This document shows, in pieces, positions 6,979-15,800 of a stretch of 64,000 bases of DNA. Every line of letters starts with the position of its first letter. The first letter of the stretch is position 1. The notes beneath the pieces were generated by a model, which saw nothing but the letters and a program-made list of their open reading frames with translations, ran no database searches and was not told the DNA's origin. Source of the stretch: Anaerococcus urinomassiliensis (GTDB taxonomy: Bacteria; Bacillota; Clostridia; Tissierellales; Peptoniphilaceae); NCBI RefSeq assembly GCF_900128425.1, contig NZ_LT635782.1:942501-1006500 (forward strand). The letters are read 5' to 3'. A program made the translations under genes and the position numbers.

Positions 6979-7944
6979 ATGTCAAGAAATAAAAATAGCT
7001 TACAATTTGAACTATTTAAGAGAGCATCTGAAGGATTAAAAGGAAATACAACCAGAAAGCAATATAAATATGCCTGTAAGAAATTTGCAAGCTGGTGCAA
7101 AGAACAAGGAATTAAACAAATAGAAAAAGTAGATAAAGATTTAATACAAAAATACTCAAACCATTTACAGGAAGATCCTTTTAAGTTTTCTGCTGGTACT
7201 ATTCATACCTACCTTGCCCCTATTTGCAAGGCTTGTGGAGTAAATATGAGAGATATTAATAAGCCTAGGAGGAAATCTAATACCATAACCAAAGGTAGAC
7301 AAGAAGCAGAAAATCCTTTTGGAAAATTACAAGAAACTTCACCTGAATTTAAAAGGCTAATTACCTTACAAAAAGCTGTTGGTATAAGAAGAAATGAACT
7401 TGAAAATCTAAAAAGAGAGGATTTTATTAAGGGAGAATATGGCATATATTATGTCCATGTAAGAAAAGGAAAAGGCGGAAAAGAAACTTTTCAAATGATT
7501 CTCCCTAAAGATGTACCTATAGTTAAAAATATATTCGAAGAAGTTCCTACAGGTCATAATGTATTCTCAAAAGATGAGATGAATAATAAAATAAATCTTC
7601 ATGCCCTAAGAAGAGAACACGCTAATGATTTTTACCAATTCTTTGAAAATACAATATTAACAGTTAATGGATTCGCTAGATCATTAAGAGAAAGACTTAT
7701 TAAAATGTTTGAAAGAGGAAATTATGATTTATATAAAGCAAATCCCCAAAAATATGAAGCTAAATTAAAACGATTTATTGATGATATGAATGATACTCCC
7801 TATGAACTCAGAGGAGAAAATAAAAAAAGAGCTATCCAAAATGGGAAACCCGTTATCTATAATCGTCTAGCCCTTATGGCTGTTTCTGTACTGGCTTTAA
7901 GTCATTGGAGATTAGATGTTACTGTAGTAAATTATATTGTATAA
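6979..7944 (+). CDS. tyrosine recombinase/integrase with extended catalytic domain
   Basis: 321 residues, ATG preceded by AGGAGG. The N-terminal SAM-like core-binding domain spans about residues 1-110. Catalytic residues are recognisable: Arg in AVGIRRNELENL, Lys in RKGKGGKE, His-x-x-Arg in HALRRE, a late His in LSHWRLDVTV and Tyr in NYIV at the extreme C-terminus. The spacing between HALRRE and SHWRLDVTV is about 85 residues, far more than the roughly 25 of most family members. The insert is basic and helical (about 215-300). It is the only sizeable plus-strand gene in the first 30 kb. Its stop codon touches the 3' boundary of the group II intron. Confidence 0.8.
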   Translation: MSRNKNSLQFELFKRASEGLKGNTTRKQYKYACKKFASWCKEQGIKQIEKVDKDLIQKYSNHLQEDPFKFSAGTIHTYLAPICKACGVNMRDINKPRRKSNTITKGRQEAENPFGKLQETSPEFKRLITLQKAVGIRRNELENLKREDFIKGEYGIYYVHVRKGKGGKETFQMILPKDVPIVKNIFEEVPTGHNVFSKDEMNNKINLHALRREHANDFYQFFENTILTVNGFARSLRERLIKMFERGNYDLYKANPQKYEAKLKRFIDDMNDTPYELRGENKKRAIQNGKPVIYNRLALMAVSVLALSHWRLDVTVVNYIV

Positions 7945-8035
7945 ATCGAGTAGGAGGTAAATGATTAATTCATCTACCGACCTCTCACACCACCGTACGT
8001 ACGGTTCCGTATACGGCGGTTCTACCGTTTAATTT
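7945..8035 (-). ncRNA. group II intron domains V and VI
   Basis: On the minus strand the hairpin GAACCGCCGTATACGG with CCGTACGTACGGTGG has the form of domain V, followed by GTGTGAGAGGTCGG leading into domain VI. Domain VI is a stem closing on TACCTCC with the expected bulged adenosine on its 3' side. It directly follows the maturase stop codon and ends at the 3' splice site. Confidence 0.75.
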
Positions 8036-9278
8036 GAACTTTATTGTAATAGCTGACTAGGGATATATAGCCCCTTTCAGCTATTCTTTTGTTGTTAAGA
8101 GCTCTGCTCAGTATTGGGCTTTTTGCTATTCTCCAATAGGATTTGCGTGTATTTGCCCATTGCCAGGCTTGAAATTTTGCTGTTCCTAATTTTACTAAGT
8201 TTGTAAATTTGGTTTTGATTTTTTTCCAGCTTTTCCATGCACACATTCTTATTCTTCTTCTTAACCACTCGTCTAGGTTTTGAAGATGGTTTCTCATATT
8301 TGCCAATTTGAAATATTGTATCCATCCTCTTATGATTTGGTTGATTTTTATTCTTCTTTGCTTATAGCCTAGTGCATTACTTCTGTTTGTTACTTCTTTT
8401 AGTTTTGCCTTTAGTTTCTTTAGGCTTTCTTTGTGTACTTTTAGTTGGGTTCCGTTGTTATGGTAAAATCCATACCCTAGATATTTTGTTTGGCTTAATT
8501 TTCTTATTGATGTCTTTTCCTCATTTACTTTAAGTTTTAATTTTCCTTCTAACAGCTTTTTGACTATTTTGTGGTATCTTTCGGCTGCTTTTCTATTTCT
8601 TGCAAATATTAGCATGTCGTCTGCATATCTTACAAATTTGTATCCCCATTTTCCAAATTCTTGGTCAGCTTCGTTTAGGTAGATGTTTGCTAGTAATGGA
8701 CTTAAGGGTCCACCTTGTGCTACTCCTTTGTCTGATTTTACTTTTATTCCATCTATCATTATTCCTGATTTTAGATATTTGTGTATTAGGGATATTACGT
8801 CTCCATCTTTTATTTCTTCTGATAGGATTTGTATGAGTTTGGATTGGTTTACTGTTTCGAAGTATTTTTCTAGGTCTAAGTCTACTACCCAGGTGTTTCC
8901 TTCTTCTGCTATTTCTTTTATTCTTTTTAGGGCATCATGCGCGCTTCTATTTGGTCTAAATCCATAGCTGTTTTCTGAGAATTTCTTTTCATAGATTGGG
9001 CTTAATTTTTGTGCTATTGCTTGTTGTATTACCCTATCTGTTGTTGTGGGTATGCCTAGATTTCGTTTCTTTCCATTTGATTTTGGTATTTGTACCCTTT
9101 TTACTGGTTTGGGTTTGTATTTCCTTGCTCTTATTTGTCCTAGTATTTTCTCTTTGTTTTCTTTTAGATATTCTAGAAGTTCTTCTGTTGTTATTCCATC
9201 TATTCCTGCTGTACCTTTATTTGATTTTACTCTCTTAAAGGCTTCGTTTAGGTTGTTTCGATGGAGTATTTTTTTCAA
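8022..9278 (-). CDS. ltrA: group II intron reverse transcriptase/maturase (N-terminus frameshifted)
   Basis: 418 residues from a TTG at 9278. The reverse transcriptase domain has all landmarks: GIDGITTEEL, the RNLGIPTTTDRVIQQA block, NSYGFRPNRSAHDAL, AQGGPLSPLLANIYL and the YADD catalytic centre. The maturase domain X has the WLRRRIRMCAWKSWKK and ANTRKSYWRIAKSP signatures of class C enzymes such as GsI-IIC. There is no H-N-H endonuclease domain, as usual for class C. The TTG has no ribosome binding site and follows a stop codon. The natural N-terminus appears to be encoded from 9414 in another frame, separated by a 7-A run at 9269-9275. Confidence 0.88.
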   Translation of the reverse strand: MKKILHRNNLNEAFKRVKSNKGTAGIDGITTEELLEYLKENKEKILGQIRARKYKPKPVKRVQIPKSNGKKRNLGIPTTTDRVIQQAIAQKLSPIYEKKFSENSYGFRPNRSAHDALKRIKEIAEEGNTWVVDLDLEKYFETVNQSKLIQILSEEIKDGDVISLIHKYLKSGIMIDGIKVKSDKGVAQGGPLSPLLANIYLNEADQEFGKWGYKFVRYADDMLIFARNRKAAERYHKIVKKLLEGKLKLKVNEEKTSIRKLSQTKYLGYGFYHNNGTQLKVHKESLKKLKAKLKEVTNRSNALGYKQRRIKINQIIRGWIQYFKLANMRNHLQNLDEWLRRRIRMCAWKSWKKIKTKFTNLVKLGTAKFQAWQWANTRKSYWRIAKSPILSRALNNKRIAERGYISLVSYYNKVQIKR

Positions 9279-9414
9279 TTAGTTCATTTTTGGTATTTTC
9301 TTTTGAGTTAATCTTTTCATGACTGTGTCCAGCTAATTTATTTTCACTTGCCGAGCTATCTTTGATTAGTCTGGTTGATTTTCTACAGTCTTTGTCATGA
9401 TTAGTTTCTTTCAT
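9235..9414 (-). pseudogene. out-of-frame N-terminal segment of the intron maturase
   Basis: An ATG at 9414 preceded by AGGAAG opens a 59-codon frame reading MKETNHDKDCRKS... to KNELIEKNTPSKQP, then stop. Removing one A from the 7-A run at 9269-9275 would fuse NELIEK to ILHRNNLNEAFKRV, which looks like a normal class C maturase start. I read this as the true 5' end separated by a one-base frameshift, by mutation, slippage or sequencing error. Confidence 0.55.
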
Positions 9415-9785
9415 AAATTTATACTTCCTGTAGTTCTGTCCTTCCTAGTTTTTACTAGTACTATGACTTCTGCTGACTTCTCACTATTCGTTGTTACTAC
9501 TGTTTCGCTAGTGAGACCTCCTCGGGTAAGGGCATGTTCTTTCCTCTCATATATCTGCCACATTTACATTTACGTATTCCGTGTAGTTATTGGACTTTGG
9601 CTTGTAATGCAGTCTTATCCTACGTACCTGCCTTATGTAGTTTCTGTTCGTCAGACCAAGAGTTTGCCTAGGGCTTCCTTCAGATTCCACCTCACGATGG
9701 ACACCCTTGCCTTTGGCTATGTGTTTCCCACTACCGGGCACACTTAGGACTTTCACCTGCTAGAATATGCTCATGCCGAGCACAC

Positions 9786-9819
9786 AAAAATACCAGAGCA
9801 AGCCTAAAGCTAACTCTGG
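9786..9819 (-). terminator. rho-independent terminator of the subtilase gene; group IIC intron target
   Basis: CCAGAG (9793-9798) pairs with CTCTGG (9814-9819), with inner AGC/GCT pairs, and the minus strand continues TATTTTT directly to the intron 5' end at 9785. Confidence 0.8.
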
Positions 9820-9824
9820 CATAA

Positions 9825-9861
9825 GGTCTAATATTTGCTTAGCTTATATTAGGTCTTTTTT
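9825..9861 (+). terminator. plus-strand terminator hairpin at the subtilase stop codon
   Basis: GGTCTAATAT (9825-9834) pairs with ATATTAGGTC (9846-9855), allowing two G-U pairs, followed on the plus strand by TTTTTTATTTTC. It would stop plus-strand transcription from the recombinase side before the convergent subtilase gene. Confidence 0.55.
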
Positions 9862-12800
9862 ATTTTCTTTTTTTAGTCTTGAATAAGGCAAGGCTTGCTG
9901 CAAATAGTCCCATAACTACTGATGATAGGCTCTCTACTCCTGTTTTAACATTTGTACTTGTTGGAGCTTTATCATTGTTTGCTTGTGATTTGTCATCACT
10001 TCTTTGTGTCTTATTTTCTTTTACTTCTTCTTTTTGGGCTTTTGATGGAGCTTCTTCTTTATCCTTATCTTCCCTTGGACTTTGAACTAAGTTATCGTCT
10101 TTTGAAGGCTCTTCTTTAAGCTCTTTAGTCTTAGAGCTTACCTCTACTACTAATCCTTGATTGTCTTTTGGATTTTCACTCTGAGGAGCTTGTTTTATTT
10201 CAGGGATTTGTGGATTTTCACTCTGAGGAGCTTGTTTTATTTCAGGGATTTGTGGATTTTCTGAAGGATTTTCTGAAGCTTCTTCTGATGGTTCTTCGCA
10301 AGGATTGTCTGAAGGTTCTTCTGTATCACTTGGGCAAGTTATATTCCAAATCTTTGAATAATCCTCATCTTTTTTCTTTGTTTCATCAAAAGTTTGTTTA
10401 TTTTCTTCTTTAACTTCTTTATGAAGCTCGTAGAAGTCTGGTTCAACACTTAGATCAGACTCAGCAAATAGGAAGGAACCTTGTGCTTTGATTTTTTCTT
10501 TTCCATCTTTGTCTTTGACTTTCCAACCCTTAAAGCCTTTACCTTCTGGAAGTTCTCCCTTGTATTCTGGTAATTGGAAGTCCTCTCCCTTTACAAGTTC
10601 ATTTTCCTTATTACCTATTGTAATCTTGACTTTTTCGGGATCTACAGGAGTTAATGAGCCAGTTTTTTTGTCAAAGCTAAATTCTTTTACCCTAGTATTG
10701 TTTGCAAAGTCTTTTACTACAAACTTAATTGTTAGCTTATCATCCTTGATATCTTTGATATCATCTAAAGACTTGTATTCTTTACCATTTACAAAGATTT
10801 GTTTATCTTGGATTTCTCCAGCCTTATCCCCATCTCTCTTGTCTGTAACATTGAATTTGATGAATTTATCTTTATCATATTCAATAGCTGTGTTACCATC
10901 ATCTTTTTGTTCGATTTCTGGTTTTATAGCATCATAGAGGAATTGATAGTGAACACCTACAGCCTTGGCATTGAGATTACTATAACCAGTTTGTAGGTAG
11001 ACATTGCCATCCATATCTTTAACCTTATCTGGGAAGCCATTAGCCTTGTAGTCCTTCATTCCCCAATCCATGATGTCTCCATCTTTTACATCAAGCTTAA
11101 TATTAAAGTCTCTTGTATTATCAATGTGTAAATCACCATAGATTAGGTAGTTGTCAACAACTGACTCGTTAACTCTCATTTCCCAGTTGAAACCACCCTT
11201 ATCTCCTATCTTTCCTCTTAAATAGAATTCTGGTTTTCTTACATAGATTTTATTGTCCCTTGTTGGATTGAAATAGTTTCTATCCATAGTCAAATCTACT
11301 GGTTTTGCATCTATAAATAGCATAGCTCCGTCTTCCTTGATGGCTTCTACGTTGGATTTATCATCTCCAATATATTCCTTACCATCTTTGCCAAGAAGAA
11401 CTAGTTTAGAAGGATCATCTACAAGATTTCCATCCTTATCTATAGCTTCCCCCTTGTCATTAGTTTTGAATTTAAAGACTTGATATCTAACTATATTAAA
11501 TCCGTCCAAGGCTGACATGAGAACTGATTGAGCGCTTCTACCATCTTCAACATTTCTACTATCACAGTAGATTGTTTTTTGTGATAGGGCCTTGATGTTA
11601 GGGGCAGTCTTTTGGATTTTTTCTATAACTTCCTTGCTATAAACTCCATTACCATCAAGCATATCAGTTTTTCCTGGGTTAAATGTCGTAACTCTTAGGG
11701 CATATCCCTTTCTTACAATCATATTATCATTTAATACATATTGACCCTTTTCATTATCGAAGAACATCTTGTTTGTATCCATCTTGCTTAGGTCTTTTGG
11801 TTTTTGTTTAGTTAGTTCACCTTCACCTAGTTCGATAATATTTCCATAGCTTGAAGCATATGGTGAAGCTTCCTCGGCTTCATCCTTCTTTTCTGGCATC
11901 CTTATTATAGTTTTAGCTTTTGTTTGACCCTTATCTTTTACGATAATATTCATATCTCCAGTAAAGGATAGGCCATCGACTACATCATTTGTGTTTGCAA
12001 ATAAGTCAAATGTTAAAGTTTTGGTTTGTGGGTCGTATTTACTTGCCTTAATTTCTATTAGTTTAAAGTCATTACCATAGTAGGCCTTAGCATCTTTTGA
12101 TACATTATTTACTTCTCCAAGAATTTCAAAATGGCCATCCTTTGATGGACTTAACACTCCACCAAGCTTTGATTTAACATCATCAAGTTTCTCAGTTTCA
12201 TATTCTAGATTACTTCCATCTTCGTAGGCTTTTACATTTCCTTTTTCATCATATAGATAATCAAGCTCTACTGTTTTCATTCCACCAGTTGTAAAGTCTT
12301 CTATTTCCTTATATTTCTTTTTAATTAGTTTCTTTAGGTCTTTATTTTCAAATTCTCTAATTGTCGAAATATTTTTATCTATTTCAAGGCTAGCTTCTCC
12401 CTCAACTGAACTTTCTTCAGCTGGTTTTGAGTCTTCATCCTTAGCTTGATTATTATTGGTATTTTCCTCTGAACTCTTTGCATTTTTGAGTTTTTCTTCA
12501 GAAATTTCTCCAAGTTTTTCGTAAGAAGAAGAATCTTGTTTAGGATCTATTAGGTAATAAGAAATCATTCCCTTTGCATCAGCTTTACTATCAAATTTTA
12601 TCCTATGGATTTTGGTGAAGTTGCTTGCACCATCTAGGGCGATTACTTCTATGATTTTTCCTCTTAAATCTCCTGCACCGCTAATTTCGTAGATAGTATT
12701 TCCTTTATCATCAAGCTTTCTATGTCTACCTTCGCCTTCTCCAGCATATTTAACATCAAGGTTTCTTTCAACATCACCGTACTCATCAACTATAGCTGCG

Positions 12801-15800
12801 CCTGCATACCATACTTCGTTGGCTACTTCTTCAAATTTCTCTGGATGGTCTTTTTGATCTCTTACAAACAAGGTTTCGTTTTTGTACTCATCTTTTACCT
12901 TGTGGTAGGTATCTTTTGCTATTAATTTGATTTTGTTTGGATTAGAGAAATCAACACCGACAATTGTTGGAGCTGTATTGTCAACTTTTACTGGTATATA
13001 AGAAACTTGCCATGGATAATCCTTAGTTAATCTATATTTGAACTTGTAGAAGTATTGACCCTCAGCTATTGGTTCAAATTGACCCCTAAGTTTTGTTTCC
13101 AAGTCTTGGTTATTATTATCATCATTAGCGCCTTCTTCTCTTCCTCTAGGATTGTAAATAAGGCCATCCCATTTCAAATCTCCCATAACTTTTAACTTGG
13201 ATGACTTAATACCCTTAGCATCGTTTCTCTTTGAGTTTAGGATTCCTCTGATGAAGTGCTCTCTAGTTACAACCTTGAGGTCTTTTTGTCCTTCGCCCTC
13301 TTTGTCAGTATTTACAATTGAGATTAAGCCTTCTCTTGCACTTCTTAGAACGAGTGGGGAAGGTGTTAGCCCTGTTTCGATTTGAACTTCTTGTGGTTGT
13401 CCCTTATTATCAAGTGGATAAATTCTTGCGACTTTTGATTCGCTTTGTGATGGATCATGTAATCCGTGGTTGTTATTTAGTGCAAATAAATCAGGATCTT
13501 GATCAAGTGATTTTGTATTTCCATCTTTTCTGTTTTGGATAACGGCTGCTGGATTGAATTTATCGATGTCATGTTCTCCACCTATACCCTTGTTCAAGGT
13601 TCCAGGTATTTTTGGTTTACCATCATCGTCATAACCTTCCATGGTTTTTGATTTAGAGCCTTCTTCCCAAGCCCACTTGTCAAGGATTGGCTCCTTGTTC
13701 CAATTTCCAGCAAATCCCATAAGTGGCATTGATAGAGATGGTTGGAATACTGTCTTGTTTTCCTTGCCACACATTGCCTCAAGTTCTTCTTTAGATTCAA
13801 GTCTAATGAAAGATTCTACAAATTGGTTTTTATCTTTTGCTTCTCCTACATTTATTACAGCCTTCAATTCATATGAAGAGTTTGGAGCAATTGTAAATAC
13901 ATCGTGTTCAAAGCTAATATTTGCACCCTTAATCTTTGCTGGATGAATTTCTGGAACAATTTGTTTGCCATCTGATGATTTCTCATCCTTGTAAGTTTCA
14001 TCAAGTTTTAGCCTGTCGGTAAGGGAATCTGTGGTGATTGCAGATGATGAAGCCTTAAATGTAAGAGGCCTATCTGATGTATTAATCAACTTGATTGTGA
14101 AATATTTCTTTTCTCCCTTAATTTCTCTAAGTGATATAGATCCATATGAGTTTACTAGACCTGCGGAGTCAACATTTTTGAAGCTTGCTATAACATCACT
14201 TCTTAGTGCATTAGCAACATTAATTAGACCTGCACCTTGTTGTCTTGGCGAAGCATAATATAGTGATTTTTCCTTCCAAGCTGTTGGATCCATCATAGGT
14301 CTTGCTGTGTTTTGTAAGGCAATCTTTGTAAGAGTAGTTAAGTCGATTTTATCGTCATCTGTTAGGTTTTTGAGGACAGGTTTTTCGAGCATCTCTTTTA
14401 GTTTTGGTCTAATTAATACTGTTGATGCTGCAACTACTGGTGTTGCCATACTTGTTCCTGACATATAACCATAGGTTGATTTGCCATCAATTACATTTAG
14501 AGTTGATTTGATGTTCTTTCCTGGTGCTGATACATCTGGTTTTAGAAGGAGGTCAACCCTTGGGCCCCAGGATGTAGAGGCTGCTGGCACGATTACTTCT
14601 TCTTTATAAAGTTCCTTGTCTGTATCAGGAGCGAAGTTAAAGTCTAGCTCTTTCTCATCACCAAGCTTTGGACGGTTTTTGTTGAAGCTTTCCATATCAA
14701 TTGGATAATATTGGTCAAGCTTATCTTTGAAGTCTTCTTTCTTGTTTCTCTTAACCTCAGTTTTATTAGCTGGATCAATCATATTCCAAATTTTAAGTCC
14801 ATCATCACCAGATACTGAAAATACTTGGCAAGTTGTTCCTTCATCTTCTTCGTAGCCCATGGCTGGAAGCTCTGTCCAGTTATCCCTGTTGTAGTAGTTA
14901 ACGGTATTTACAACCATGATTGCGCGAGCACCCTTATCGGCAGCTCTTTTGAAGGCGTATTTTAAATCCTTTGTATATATTCTATCCATAACGGCAATTT
15001 TGCCTCTAAGATTAAGCCCAACTAGATCTTCATCTTGACCCTTGCCTATATAAACAAATTTCATTTTGTCAGCTATTTTGCTTCCGTCTTCATTTCTAAT
15101 AATCTTATTTTTATCGAAGAAGGTACCGATATTTCTATACTTGAAGCTTTCGCCACCAATATTTACCTTATCAAACTCTACTATTTGATTTTTAGCTGAT
15201 GCAACAGCTATGGCATCTTCATGGGCAGCAGTTCTAGTTACATTTCCTGTATCGGTCATCTTTAGTTTGTTATTAGCAGCTAAGTCCCATGATGAGCTTG
15301 AAGCAGATGTTGCATAGTTACCAGTAGCAACTACCATAGGAATCCCCGCTTTTCTTAAAGCCCTAACTGCTTGCCAATATTTCTCACCTATAAGACCTGT
15401 TCCTGTAAATCCAGAAGATACAGATACTACATCAACTTTATGTTTGATTGCATCTTCAATAGCGTGAAACATTGTTTCATCACCAGCAAAGCCATCACCT
15501 GAATCTGAGTACATCTTGTAAGAAAAGATTTGAGCATTTGGTGCTATTCCGTCTATTCCATTGTACTTAGCTATATCCTTATCAGTATCATTACCAGCAA
15601 GGATTCCCGCTATATGCATACCATGTGGATCATGATAGTCAGAACCATCGTCATATTTTTCGACAGTAATTTTGCCACCGTTATAATAGTTAAAGGCATG
15701 AGGAATTTTATCACTCAACCAAAAGTCCTTGTCAGTTCCCTTCATGTCCTCTTTTTTATATCTCATATAAGGCTTAGCATCATCGTCAATTCTCATAGCC

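Larger units (their letters stand above)
7945..9785 (-). mobile_element. group IIC (bacterial class C) intron
   Basis: The minus strand starts GTGTG at 9785 and ends with a domain V/VI region and CTACTCGAT at about 7945, giving 1,841 bp. Domain I-like sequence occupies about 9415-9785, the maturase gene fills domain IV, and domain V/VI lies at 7945-8035. The 5' exon is a terminator hairpin ending TATTTTT, the classic class C target; the 3' exon is the end of the tyrosine recombinase gene. The boundaries follow the GUGYG...AY rule and could shift by one or two bases at the 3' end. Confidence 0.85.

Noticed and set aside
8600..9282. Plus-strand Leu/Phe-rich frames opposite the intron maturase
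   Set aside because: Shadows of the well-conserved reverse transcriptase frame; no start signals and no recognisable membrane protein.
9397..9756. Short frames on both strands at the 5' end of the group II intron
   Set aside because: This stretch is intron domain I-III RNA; apart from the maturase N-terminus from 9414 no frame shows protein-like sequence.
10190..10265. Possible CRISPR-like or other direct repeats near the subtilase C-terminus
   Set aside because: Two adjacent 42-bp copies encoding NPQIPEIKQAPQSE in frame; a coding duplication without spacers.
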